Shown piece after piece: positions 50,621 through 63,608 of a stretch of 64,000 nt of DNA. Each line of letters opens with the position of its first letter. The stretch's first letter is position 1. A model generated the notes under the pieces. That model did not search any database. It worked only from the letters and a program-made list of their open reading frames with translations, and had not been told where the DNA came from. A program made the position numbers and the translations under genes. This stretch comes from Metopolophium dirhodum (taxonomy: Eukaryota > Arthropoda > Insecta > Hemiptera > Aphididae): NCBI RefSeq assembly GCF_019925205.1, contig NC_083563.1, forward strand, positions 5,580,001 to 5,644,000, written 5' to 3'.

Positions 50621-52068
50621 TTTTAATTATTCTCAGTATATCTAGGTATCAGTATTCCATAACACTTATTACAGTTTTTAGGCATATTAATATATAGCTT
50701 AAAAAACATTAAAGTCCGGTATATATTTATAGATACGGGATATTAAGCTATACAGTAACTACAAATTATTTTATATACATACGAGTATAATATACTACTC
50801 CAAATTCTTGCTTTAACAGATTAAAGTTATTTAAATCAAATATTCAGTTATACTTATAGTAGATCAACGTACTGTGAGTTTATAATATGTAGTGTACCTA
50901 TTTAAATTGTTAATAAATATTATTGGTTAAATTCGCACAGTAAATTTTAGGTACCTAATAAGTGTGGTAAGGAAGCTTTGAGGTCATTCACCACTGGAGT
51001 TCTTGACCTTCAGATCAAATACTCTTTCTAATAATATACATCGTATTATTATCTAAGAACAACATTTAATTTTACATAATATCTAACAATATTCCATTAT
51101 TATTTTACAGTTATGTAGGTAATTATAGTCTATATGTATTCAATAAATACGATGGTATATTTTAAAAAAAACATTTTATAGTAACTAAAAACGAGAAAAA
51201 ATTTAAATACTAACCTGTGTGTGTTATTACTTATCACTTATCAGTTATAGTTAATTAAACAATATACAACTTTTTATATGATATAATAGTATATTGTATA
51301 TATTATTTAGACATTTAAAAAATTAAAACAATGTTCACAGTTCACGATTAAGGTTTTAAATGTTCCTTCCAATAATCAAGTCATAGATTGTTTATTAATT
51401 GTTTCTTTTATTAAAAAATTAAAACTGTTTATTAAATTATTTGAATTTATATATTTCTATTGTACGTCAATTTATTCTCAGAGTTACAATTTAAATTGTG
51501 ATGATATCCCAACTTATATGACAAGAATAGTAGTAGTAACCTTAGCAACACAGCTGCATTGATTTATTGTGATTTTGATTAAAACACTCAGCATTATATC
51601 AATTGACTTTTTTATATATTATAATTTTTTATACCTTCTATGACGGAATATTTCAGTCACATATGTACTTTAAATATCTACACGTGGCTATTCTGTAGGT
51701 TTGTTCGTTTCATGTATACAATGCGTGCATTATTCCGCTCCAACCAATTCTTTTATCGCCAATTTTTCGAAGAACTATTTTGGTAACAATATTCTGTACA
51801 TTCAGTACCTACAATAAAAAAATCCAAAAAAATCGTTAATGTTCCACGTGTTATACTTAAAATGGTTTTCTTTTTCCTTTATTTATCATGACATCGCCGC
51901 TACCAACCGATGCTGTTCAGTTTATATATTATTATGTAACCTTTGTTTCTATCGCACCGCTTCAGCATCGCCAGTATGAATAGTTATATATATATTTATT
52001 TATTATACATATAGTAGGTACCTAGTGGCTAGTATGAATTTAATGGTTAAATATGGTATAGCTGCTGT

Positions 52069-52129
52069 ATGCGTGCGTTTTTCGAGATACTCTTCCTCGC
52101 CCTGGCGTCGATCACTCAGCTGACAGCTG
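52069..52129 (+). CDS. Candidate first exon encoding a signal peptide
   Basis: An ATG at 52069 opens twenty codons, MRAFFEILFLALASITQLTA, plus one base, then a consensus donor GTATGT. The peptide has a basic start, a hydrophobic core and small residues before a likely cleavage site: a near-ideal secretion signal. The patch around it (52060-52200) is clearly GC-richer than its AT-rich surroundings. I could not identify the next exon with confidence, so the product is unknown. Several short upstream ATGs lie in the preceding 100 bases. It may be the start of a secreted-protein gene with long introns, or a chance open frame. Confidence 0.35.
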
Positions 52130-52999
52130 GTATGTACTGCAGTATAGCTTGACCCATGTCGAACCCAAAGAACAACAACTCTCGAGCTGCATAGAGTTAG
52201 ATTTTTTTGTTATGATTCGTTTTAAAAATGACTTTTAGTGGTGGTCTATATTATTATGACGATCTCCCTAATGAGCCTGTGACATGAATGGTTTTCTATA
52301 TACCCTACCTTATTTGCTAGTCTATAAAAGGAAGTGGGGTGGAAACTCTATACCCTCGGGCGCAAGTGTCAAAAAGGTGGACGATTTTATACAGATTTTG
52401 ATGTAGTAATTTTTTTTAAATTTTCAAAATAAATGTTCACAAAAACTGTTTAATGAGCGCAAGCAATTATGGTATACTTAACACTACTACATACTTTTGA
52501 CTCGTATAGTCGTATATTATAATAATACAGTGCCTAGTATATATTATATATTATAATTTATAATAATAGAATATTCTGAATTAAAATGTATATATAACTG
52601 ATATGGTTAACAGTATAGTCAATATAATACTATAATAATATTGATAAGAATAAGGGTTAAACAACCTAATATAACTCTACATATAAAAAACTTGGCACTT
52701 TCGCCATTATGTTAACATTATATGATTGTTAATTATACACAATGCAATTTTCAATATATTTAGAAAAATTTTAATTTATTTATCCCACGTATATTTTCCC
52801 ACTGTTATATACTTATATATGGCACGTTAATATTGACTTATTTGAGAAGTTTGGTATAAACAATAATATTATTATAATTATTATGAAAAATATTGAATCC
52901 ATACAGAATAGCACAAGAAGTATATATGAAAAAGAGTAAGAAAAATAACAGGTAGATTACGTGATTAAGAAGTCACCCAATAGTAACACTTAGCTTGAA

Positions 53000-54080
53000 A
53001 GATATCAAAATTTCGTTCAAGTTTCCATATTTCTAATAGCAATATAAAATACCTATTATAATATCCTTAGAAATAGAGTCTTACATACCGTTTTTACTCA
53101 TAATTGTTTTTTGTAAATGCAATGATTTATCATGAATTCAAACTTAACACTTTTTACTCAATGGCGACTGACGTGGTAAACTTGAAACCTAATATACAAC
53201 AGGGTGTCATCCCTAGTTTTTTTGTTTAAATTACACTAATAATTTTTCATATAAAATTACTTTCACTACGTTTTCATCGAAACAAACAACATAAATCAAC
53301 ATTACTATCCTAAGTTTGGAAACATAACCTATTATAGTTTGTAGCTAACTACTATTATAGCTAATATAACAACTAGTATAGCTATTACTCTAGCTAACTA
53401 CTATTATTCTGAAGATGATTGATTATTTACCATTCTGAGTATTATAAATTAATAATTAAGCTTAAGAAAATTGTTAAGAGGGGTGGTCTGTTGTGGTCTA
53501 AAATGTTGAAGCAAAGACAATATTTGTTTTTTAAAAATTTAGTTGATTTAATTTTTACGGTCTAAACTTAAAGGAATATTAAATTAATTACCCATTCAAT
53601 AATTTTCGAATTACTTATAAATTATAATACATTTATAATTGGTTAAGATTATATCCAAGTCATATATTATTATGTGATTGAAATCTCTCAATTTGGTATT
53701 ACATTTCTCAATTGAAAATAGTCGCATTCCAATCACAATAAACACACTGTCTTTTTTATCCAAACAATTTCTGGTAACATTCGATATTTCACCCGGATTC
53801 CTTAGAAACTGTTTGTCAATGGCCGCGATACCGCATGATCGATTCGATACCTATATTATATACCTATATTATACGTAATATTTATCTTTTGTTGGACCAG
53901 TTCCTTTGTGTTTCTTCTGTTCCATATTTTTAGTAAATAAAACCTTTAAATTAAATTCTATCCATCAATTAGCACAATTATTTGTAATCTAGTTTGTTTT
54001 TAATTAATATAGCATCATAGTTATATATTTTATTCTAATATTTATTGACATTATAATATATTTTATTTAAAATTTTTTTA
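53000..54080. other. AT-rich spacer with one coding-like patch
   Basis: Nothing recognisable except a stretch on the - strand at about 53660-53865 that is open for some 65 codons and reads with balanced composition (for example CGIAAIDKQFLRNPGEIS). It begins just after a TATATAG acceptor-like site. No start codon or known motif supports it and I do not assign a product. Confidence 0.25.
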
Positions 54081-54094
54081 TTTATAAAACAGTA

Positions 54095-54862
54095 ATAGCT
54101 GAATTTCCCGGCGTTGCTCGGAAAATATGTGATTGTTCAACTCCTTTTAGGTGTAACATGCTGTGGAAGCAATGTATTTTTAAATGTAAATTATATTATA
54201 TTTTAATTTATATAGCCAACCCGAACGGCGTTGTCGATTGTGATTAGTATATTATCAGGTAGGCGGTAGATCGCGGACGACATGTGGTTTTTACGTAAGT
54301 GTATAATTCAACTCTAAAGTATCAAAGTTATACCAAGTTTGGCGTTTTTACTGAATTTAACCAACGACAGATTAATACTATCAATTAATACAAAATCCTA
54401 ACCAAACCTAACCGTACTAAAATCCAATGAATAAAAAACGTGATTGTTTGGTTGTACGTACCTATACAGATAAATAAGAAGAATAAAAATAAGTAAAAAT
54501 AAGAAAAAACAATGCAAGCTATTGGTCCACTTAACCCGTGGTTCAAACTTGAGACATTCTGTACTAAAAAACATAGAAGTGCCACTGCACCAACAGGTTT
54601 ATTGCATTAATAAAAATAAATATTACTAAAACCAATGGCAACCATTTATAAACAAAAACTTCCATCGTAAATCTCATAATTCTTGTTTGAGTACCTTCCC
54701 GGGTTGGACCTCTAATTTACTGTTATTAAGTATCCTATCTCCTTCTCAAAGGTCTAATCTATCTCTAAACAAAATGTCATCATGAACGGTTTAGGAATGC
54801 AAAATAGACACACACACACAGACAGACAGACAAACATTCATTTTTATATATTATATAGATAT
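54095..54862 (+). mobile_element. Dispersed element with CCCGGCGTTGC head and GACA-repeat tail
   Basis: The left part contains TTTCCCGGCGTTGCTCGG, the right end a (CA)n(GACA)n run at 54808-54833, then CATTCATTTTTATATATTAT. This head-and-tail pair is common in insect genomes as a non-autonomous element. The interior is non-coding; frames on the - strand at 54385-54585 and 54780-55016 are incidental. Boundaries are approximate and the class is not settled. Confidence 0.45.
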
Positions 54863-57800
54863 ATTTACAATCTATACAAAACATGGTAATATGGTATAAT
54901 AAGTAAGTCTGATGACAAATTAGACAATGGCGTTTAGGTAAGAATAGGAAGGCTCCCGATGTTGCCACCTGTCCTGACAAGTTTACAATAATTATAATAC
55001 ATATTATAATCTCCATAACTTCTCATAGATTAGAACTCTATCTTAATTTGTATTATTCCATTGTTAAATAAATTCAAAGTATGTTATTAAAAATAAATCA
55101 TAATACTGCAATTTATTCTCTTAAATAGTAATAATACATATTTTTCATTATATATTCTGCAAATTTTTAGCTCTATAATAGGTCTTAAAATATAACAGAA
55201 TAAATTAAGAAAAATAACTGTTTTTTCCTTTTAGTTCTACTCTCAACGAGAAAGAAAATATTGATTTAATAATAATTTTGCACTTTTTGCATCGTGTTCA
55301 AAATATATGTGTACATTTTTTAGTGTAAATATATACTGAATATTATAGCATTTTCATAAAGCCCAGATATCAATTGAACATTTAACATATAATGTATCGT
55401 AATTCGTAAGGTATCTTAGAGTTCGAATGACATATCGTAATTTTATTTTCCCATCTGTATTATAGAAAAATTCTGAGACATAAAATGTACAAAAATGTAT
55501 AGCATATATAAGTCATTTTTTAACAATTTAAAAAATAATAATCTTGGAGACGAGAAATCTAAGACGACTGACAAGAGTTTTTTTAACATATTCTAATATT
55601 GTACTTAAGAAGACGTTACACCCACATGTGTTGTCTCCGTTTATGAACGTACAATATCACAAATTTCACGTCGATAATAATCCATTTTAATCGGTTATTT
55701 GTAAAACTTAAGTGAATTGAGCCATGATAAAACTTAATTATAAGATTATTATCACATTTATATCACAGATTTTTATTAATATTATTACTTTTGAGCAGTT
55801 ATGATCTTTTTCAAACTGTAAGTACATTGTTTGTCATAAAAATGTATCATACATACTTAAAATGTTATAATCATTTTAAAATATACATACAATAAAGTCG
55901 ATGTACAGTCTCAAAATGATCTTAACTTTCTTAAAAATACTAATAACAAAAAGTGAATATTTAAGTATTTAATATATATGTTAAACATTTTCATTCAAAA
56001 ATGTTTTTGTGATCATTAAAAGTTATTAAAAAAACATAAAACTATACTAAAATAAGGATAGATGTTAGTTTATTGTACGATTAGTAATATTGTTTTCAAA
56101 TTTATAAAAATCATATTATGAATGACACTCTATCTTGCGCCGAAGTTAACGAAGTGAAACTAATGCCCTGCAACATCTTATGGCACTGAATCATGTTAAT
56201 TTATTTACCATTGAAATATTTTAAACACGTACCTACACTATTTTTATAAGTACCTACCATAAAAAAGAAATTGTTAAAGAGAATAATTATCATTACAGTT
56301 TTTTGGGTTTTAATTCAATTATACTTATAGTTTAACGTAGTTTTTCTCAGTGAGGATCAGTAATCTTTTGATATTAATTGAAATAAATAAAAAATAAATA
56401 AAATATATAGATTTTTATCAGTTATGGATATTTTCTAACCAAAGGTAGGTAAGTATCTACTTAATTAAAATTGTATTCAATAAATTAACAATTTGTTTTA
56501 AACTTGAATCTATAAATCATGGATATTATAAAAAAAAATTCACGTTCAATATTTCTAATAATTACGTAAACAAAATATAATTAAGATTGATCACTTAAAG
56601 TTTTTAAGAATAATGAGTTGTTAGGTATTTTTAATTAACCATAATCCCTACAGTATAGTGTCTACTGTCAATGCTAGTATTTACTATTTTAAATATAATT
56701 CATTATATACACAGGTACACTTATTGCTTAAGGACATCTTTTACACAATTCTGAACTTTTATTTGTTATGATAATATTATATAACTGAAACAGTTTGTAG
56801 ATTTGAAAAAATTCAGATCAAATAACTGTTACCGAGTGAATGATATTTTATTAAGTAAACTTATGGTTTATGATTGTTTGATTCCTGATAAATTAAAATA
56901 ATTTTTTATTTTAAAAATTGTTTAAAGTTTATATGCAATTTTTGGAACAGCTGGAAATAATATTATTAACTCTTGGGTATTTTTTTATTATACCACTTTG
57001 ACTTTATATTCACTAAAAACTGTTTTAATTTAATTTTTTTTTTGTAGCTAATGGCTTGAATAATAAATTATTTAGAACAATCTTTAATTTTAATTACGTA
57101 TATTAACTACTGTAGTTGATGATTAAAATAATTAATAAACTAAAGTTATTTTTAAAATTTATCTTTGTTATAATTTTAAAATATATACCTTAAACCTATG
57201 TCACTTAAATTGCTATTCTTATTTTTAAATTGGTAATAGTCAAAATTTGCTTAAAACTTAAAATGATTCCAATATTTTAAACTCAAGTCTCTATAAATAA
57301 AAAGTGAACTAACATTTATGCACAAGTTTAGCATAATTTCTTAATTTGTAATCGTTTTCATTCAATGTGATCAAATAATATTTATTTATTCAAATGTATA
57401 CGTTACGCAAGTTTTGTACGACTGTAGTTCTCTGGGCATTTTCTACATTTTATCATTTCATTTCAATTTAAACATTCTATTTTACATGAAATTGTCTTTA
57501 ATATTTCTAAGTAAGCAAAAAAACGTAGATACTATTATTTGCTTTATAATCTATCACAATATTTTTAAAGATATTTTAATTTGAAATGTTTTTACTAAAA
57601 ATAAAGTACAATTTAAATTTAATACATAATCTTGTCATAATAAGCGCATTAAAACACTTTTTAAAAATAATAATTTTTCAATGTTGACAATTTTTTTAGA
57701 TAAAATGTATATGTATAGTCATGCACGGACAGATAGAGATAAAAAGTGAGTAAGTGAGTCATGAGAGAAAGAGGAAACTTTGTACAATGGACGTTTCAAG

Positions 57801-58699
57801 TATAAATTAAATTTAAAAGTTGTTGAAAATATTTATATAGAAAAGACACAAGGTGTTTTGACGTTGTGTATCCATAAAGATTTGATAACAAGTTTTATTT
57901 ATTTGAAATTATCTTGGAACTTATATTTAGGTAATTATTATTCTAACCGGTAAGTTTTTGTTAATATGAGAAATATATTAATGCGATTTATTCTATTCTA
58001 TTCTATTTGGTAAGTATCATAATACATAATAGTAGAAAACTATTATTGTTGGTCAATTATTAATGTGACGATATTGTATTAAGCTTAAAGTGGGTTTAAT
58101 AACATATTTGAGAGTCAACTATCAACTTCCAGAAATTTGGTAACATTGAATTATTTTGATTTTAATGTAAAGTACCTATAATTATTATTAAGTATTTGAT
58201 TGATTATTATTGATTATTTACAACATAATATATGATAAAATTATTATTAATATCATGAAGTTTTAGAAATATCAAATAATCAAATACTATATGATCAATA
58301 AATAATAAATAATTATGATTATTAAAATTTGACGTTACAACTTTAATTTAATATCTTTTATATTGTTAAGACAGTCAACACGATGATTGTAACACTTTAT
58401 AGTACCTAGCTATCAAAGTTGCTATCATTAAAGTGGCATCTTTTGAACAGACCTATATATACCTAACAACTAGCATGTTAACATTATTATTTTTAACTGT
58501 ACCTATTGTATGTTCTCATTAAATATATGATTCCCATTTCCCACTTGGACATTTGATATTAATTTATGATTTCCAAACTCTCTCGACAAACATTACAATA
58601 TGGAGGGATCTAATTGAGAACACCGCATAGATGAGTTGTTTTAAAATTGATACATGGATAAAACTCTTAAGTTTCATTTTTCAAATACACAATCAATGA
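54863..58699. other. Long AT-rich spacer, nothing recognised
   Basis: Almost 4 kb of strongly AT-rich sequence without open frames of note, clear inverted repeats, or RNA gene signatures that I can see. The short frame near 56118 was considered and dropped. Confidence 0.5.
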
Positions 58700-59665
58700 C
58701 TTTTATAGGAATTAGAGAGAGTAGGCGTGGTGAGTCAATCTATCCATAATAATTTAGAAAGGAATTTAAGGTTAGCGGCATGCTTACGATCTGCTATTGA
58801 ATCAAGTTTGAGATACTCGAATATAGGTAAATATTTATGTGGAGGACGATGAGCCCTGAGTACATAACTTGCATATTTAAAAAAATTATTTTGTATTCGC
58901 TCAAGCATTATTGCATTATGTGCACTATTAGGATCCCAAATGGCAGAACCGTATTCGAGAATAGGCCTAACAACCGAACAGTAAACAGTGCTTAAGGGCA
59001 TATACTATAATTTAAACTCTGTTGATATGCGTTTAATGAACCGTAAGATTTTAAGTGACTTATAGCAGGCTCGTTCAATATGTAAATTAGGGCTAAGCGT
59101 AGTCGCGTAGGACAGAGAACAAAACCAGTGACAGATTTATCAAGTGATTTCAAAGTTGTTCCATTGATTGCATATTTAAAATTAATTGGTGATTTAAGGT
59201 GTGAAAGTCATATAGTGGCATTTATCAGTATTGAAATCCAACCCTAGCTTGTTGGCCCATGCAACAGTTTTATTTCATTCATCTTGTAGGACAAGGCAGT
59301 CGTTTTTAGAGTCAATACAGTAGAATATTTTTCATCACCCACAAACGCTAGGAGCCGCGTGTGCTCTAATGTACGGTTAATGCTATTTAATAATATAGAA
59401 AACAAGAGAGCTTGGGGGACTCCAGAGGAAATGGGAAGTATTTCAGAAGAAACTCCATGAATTTTAACAAATTGTTTCCTACCTTAAATGAAAGAACGAA
59501 ACCATAATAAAATAAGTGGTTCGCCGAAACCAGTTTCTTGGAAGACACACAGCAATATTATGGCGATCGACGCGGTCAAAAGCTTTACAGAAATCAGTGA
59601 AGATGACATCAACCTGCGAATGAGCTTTAAACGCTTCAAATATATAATTACAAAATACTGTATTA
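58700..59665 (-). pseudogene. Second LINE reverse-transcriptase remnant
   Basis: On the - strand, 58735-59001 reads as the C-terminal part of a LINE RT: STVYCSVVRPILEYGSAIWD, then LERIQNNFFKYASYVL. Upstream pieces in other frames include VDVIFTDFCKAFDRVD (RT block with catalytic Asp) near 59590-59630 and SGVPQALLFS near 59425. The YADD box appears mutated (FVGDEKYS-type near 59325). Frameshifts and stops break it throughout. Compared with the element in GALNT7 it is a different, also jockey/R1-like, copy. Confidence 0.78.
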
Positions 59666-59814
59666 CAAGTATATTGGAATAGTCAAATGGTACAATGCAA
59701 AAAGATAAGTCTTTCCGGATACCAATTAAGACCCTTCCCCCTCAAGAGCAAGTACTAGTTACTTCTCAATTGTCAATGTATGGGGTTGAAAGGTTATATA
59801 CTTATATATATTTA

Positions 59815-60025
59815 ACATTGAATTAAATAAAGTAAGTTGGAAATAGCTTTTGTCTTGCATACGGCATTCCGTAATATCTATAGGTAGCTAGATATATCTA
59901 CAAAAAATAAATATTCATTACCTCAAAATATATATTATACTGTACGCATTATGGTTTTTATAATATATTTTAAGTGTTATGCATCGTCCATCGCAAGTTT
60001 GTAAATTGTAAGGACGATTAATAAC
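59815..60025 (+). repeat. Direct repeat D, copy 1
   Basis: Contains AAGTTGGAAATA, then ACGCATTATGGTTTTTATAA, TATATTTTAA and TTATGCATCG, TTGTAAATTGTA. The same order of segments recurs at about 61610-61765 in the same orientation, some 1.75 kb to the right. Confidence 0.6.
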
Positions 60026-60233
60026 ACTCGAAAAAACAGGTGCTAAGGTACACCCCCTCCCCATAAAATAGCTCTCCCGAGGACTGAGGAGACGACTATT
60101 AGTAGCTGTATTATAGTAGTGAAAATACCATTAAAAGTTCCTTGGATAATCATTTTTTCACTACAAAATGACCGGATTCGAGATCCTCGATTTTTTTTTT
60201 AAAAAGTAAACCGATGCAACAAGTTTTCACTGA

Positions 60234-60404
60234 CCTACGAAATGGTCCGACCAAAATCGTCTTGCAGGCAAACTACGCCAGTCCGGTGTATCGGTATTAA
60301 ATTTCGTTGATGAACTCGGCATTGATTACAGCATTACAGCTACAGAAGTTAAGATCGAGACAGTCACCCACCTCATCGATGCTGCAGGTTTCAACGTAAC
60401 CTAA
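60234..60404 (+). other. GC-rich, protein-like open stretch of unknown origin
   Basis: Fifty-six codons open between two stops, with markedly higher G+C than the flanks and mixed amino-acid use (LRQSGVSVLNFVDELGIDYS, TEVKIETVTHLIDAAGFNV). A CTTGCAG acceptor-like site at 60261-60267 could start an exon in this frame. There is no start codon in frame and I recognise no domain. It may be the last exon of a gene, a fragment of a mobile-element protein, or chance. Confidence 0.3.
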
Positions 60405-61609
60405 CCGAAAAAAGGACGTTATGAAACCAAACGAATTAATTCAAATAGTCGAAAACGTAGAAATGCACAATAGTTTATAGTGTCCGAACGACCGAACGTG
60501 AGTTAAAATGAAAAAATTATACTTAGATAATAAAATAGCTACTATAAATCGTATCGATTTACACAAATAAACGTTTTTGTTATGTCATTTAATTGGTATT
60601 TATTTGATAGGTATAATATTATTATTAATAAACGTCAATACGCTATTGTAAAGTTAATTTATGCGGCTTGTAAAAATTGTAACTATATAATACAGCTATA
60701 CAGGTTGGTACTTTTAGGTTTTTTGTAACCAGTGTAAAAATGTCACGACAAACTTTATATTGAATTTTCAAGTATTTTGACCAAGGACCAAAAATATTAT
60801 CAACATTATAAATAAAGAAACTATAAACACTGCGATATCATGCAATTATGATTTGCATGTGTCGTAAATGCTCATAGTTTAAAAATCGTAATTGGTTAAA
60901 AATTTGATATTTTTCTATGGTTCGTTCTATTTTAGAATATGGTTTGGATATTCAGCTATTTAGAATCCTCATAAACCTGGCTGAATGGCGCAACTAGGTA
61001 AAATGGAACCTCATTGTAACTTTTAATGAAGGGGTCCTAATTAAAGTTTTTTTTTTTTAGTTTCTTACGTTTATCCATAACCTCGATTATAAATTACTAA
61101 CTATTAATTTTTACTCATTAAAAAAATTATATCATATGCGCTTATTATCTTACTAATAATAATGTGTGAAAATTTCAAAATACCTATAATCCATATATTT
61201 TACCATCAGTTAATTGGAATTCGATCGCAAAATTCACGATGTGCAAATGCGTTTAATACGAAAATTTGTTTGACACATCGACGTATAATTGTTAGGTCAA
61301 CTATAATTACGTCAGATAGATAGATAATATTATAATAACCATAAAATCGTGTCCGTTCAATGATGTCATATTATATACCATTATACCTCTGTGCAAGAGA
61401 ATTTATAACCACGGCCGTATCCTCGGAATAGATTTTAATGAGTCTTATAGCTTTAATCCAGCGGCGCGCTTTTTGTAATGGAGTTCCAATTTTCAAAAAT
61501 GTAAGCAGGTCAATTTTTTTTCATCGTCAGGTGCCTTTTTGATTTTAACAGTAAATACATGTATTTTATGAAGGCATGTGTGAAGCATGCATTGAATGAT
61601 CATATATGT

Positions 61610-61765
61610 TCATATTTTAAAATTTTGATGGATTCAATAAATTGGAAGTTGGAAATAACTAAAATCATGCATACATGCATATTATATTATACGCATTATG
61701 GTTTTCATAATATATTTTAACTTTTATGCATCGGCTACATTGGAGTGCTTGTAAATTGTATAGCA
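61610..61765 (+). repeat. Direct repeat D, copy 2
   Basis: Partner of the copy at 59815: GAAGTTGGAAATA, ACGCATTATGGTTTTCATAA, TATATTTTAA, TTATGCATCGG and CTTGTAAATTGTA in the same order. A C-rich stretch follows both copies. No coding sequence ties the pair into an LTR element. Confidence 0.6.
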
Positions 61766-62658
61766 GGCCAATATGACACGGAAAAAAATAAGAATGCCAA
61801 ACTACATCATAAATAAATAAAACACCCTCCACCCCCACCCACTACATGATGTCACAGCAATCTGTGCATATTAAGTATAATATAGACATTATACATGAAG
61901 TTTCCAATCTTTTGAGGACACATTTTATGAAAATGTTCAAGTACCTATGTAGAATGGCGCTTAAAAGTATTCAAGCATATATTATGCTGTTAATATATAT
62001 ATTAAGTACAGTGGAATAGACTAGAATTTTGTAGGCTAATGGTGGGTGCGACGGCACTATAGGATTTCCAAGGGAAAGCTTTTAGGGACTTAATAAATGT
62101 TTCAGAAATCCAAATGTAATAAAAAATAATGTTTTAATATTAAACATGCATTATTATACATTTAAATACGCTGGTAATTGTTTTCGGAATTGTTCATCCA
62201 AAAATGGGCTCTTAACAGACGATTTAAATAAATGTAGTTATTAATTCATAGTTGTATACAATAGTATATTATTATGACTTTCTTTTACTTTTTATTAAGA
62301 AAATTGAAATTGTAATAAAAAAATACGAATAAATATCAGAAATATTAATAATCGGGTTGGGATAATATATACCTGTCATAAACAATATTATATTATGTGG
62401 TGCTTGAACATTATTTTTTACAATATAATTTATACATAGCAATAGATACCTATATATATATTATAGATATCGATTTTAGTATTTAACAAACATAAAACAA
62501 AATCCAATTTAATAATTTTGAGACTTGACTCATCAATGGTGTTATTATGGTAACGGAGATAGCGATTTATACGCACTAGAAACAGTATTAAAAAACCCAA
62601 TCATAAAAAACTGTTTTTAAAGAAATTACTTAACCTTTATTATGTACAAATATTAAAA

Positions 62659-62835
62659 AGGTGGGCAAGTGGGTGTCGCTCTGCTGTACAGTAGGTTATA
62701 AGTGGGTCACTGTGATAGATGGTGTTAAATTTTAATTCAATGATATAATTATATAATATTATTGGATACGAAAAACCATTCTGAGTGAAGACGGTCTGAC
62801 TGCCTATGATATGACCACGGTTATCTACTCAGGTT
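62659..62835 (+). repeat. Dispersed repeat family A, copy at 62.7 kb
   Basis: Reads GTGGGTGTCGCTCTGCTGTA, CAGTAGGTTATAAGTGGG, TCACTGTGATAGATGGTG and ATTCTGAGTGAAGACGGTC. Same orientation as the copies at 2688 and 48776. Non-coding. Confidence 0.75.
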
Positions 62836-63608
62836 GGAAGACGAGATAAGAATTTTTTTTTTTTATTTTTATTTTTTTTTTATTGGTTAAGCATCAACTA
62901 TATAGGTTATTAGCTTACAGGTGTTAATTTCTACATTAAATATTATATGTTATTGTATAGATAAGAATTATTGTGGACCCAAAACGGTGTTTTGATGAAC
63001 TAAAACGCTAGTAGTCACGGGACCATAATAATAATTATATTATATCGTTATGGACGGGAATTTACAAAATGTAAAACTTTTTCGTCATGTAAAAATTTAA
63101 ATATTAATTGTAAACAAGGTTATGGCGTAATAAAATTGTGGAAGAGTTAGTGGGACAATCGCCCATTAGAAATTTTGTTTTATGCAGTTATTTATAACGG
63201 TGGTGGTGAGGTATAAAGAACATTACAAATTGCAATATTATAGTATTTATTTTACTATTAATTGATTTTGATTTTTTTTTCTATAGTGGCCAAATAAAGA
63301 TTGATGATCAAAATACAAACAAAATAGGTACATTAAATTACTTAATTAGAAAATGTCAGTACCTTTATTTTAATAATTTAATTAATCTACAAATCAATGA
63401 TAATTAGTTCCCAGAAATAAAATACATAAATTAAACTATAATATTATAATTTCATCACACTGTTTCTAAAATTTAATTTTCCTATTATTTATATACACTG
63501 TCTTATAATAAACTTTATACATTTTCTTCTCCTTTGATATCTCTCAATTATACAGAGACAACAAATGTAAGTGTGATTATTGTCTTTACGTATTTGTATA
63601 ATATATTA

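Noticed and set aside
56118..56189. Short + strand frame with two cysteines (SCAEVNEVKLMPC), loosely like the start of an ML/NPC2-type secreted protein, 4 kb after the signal-peptide exon
   Set aside because: No usable acceptor precedes it in frame, it stops after 23 codons, and the rest of the domain is absent.
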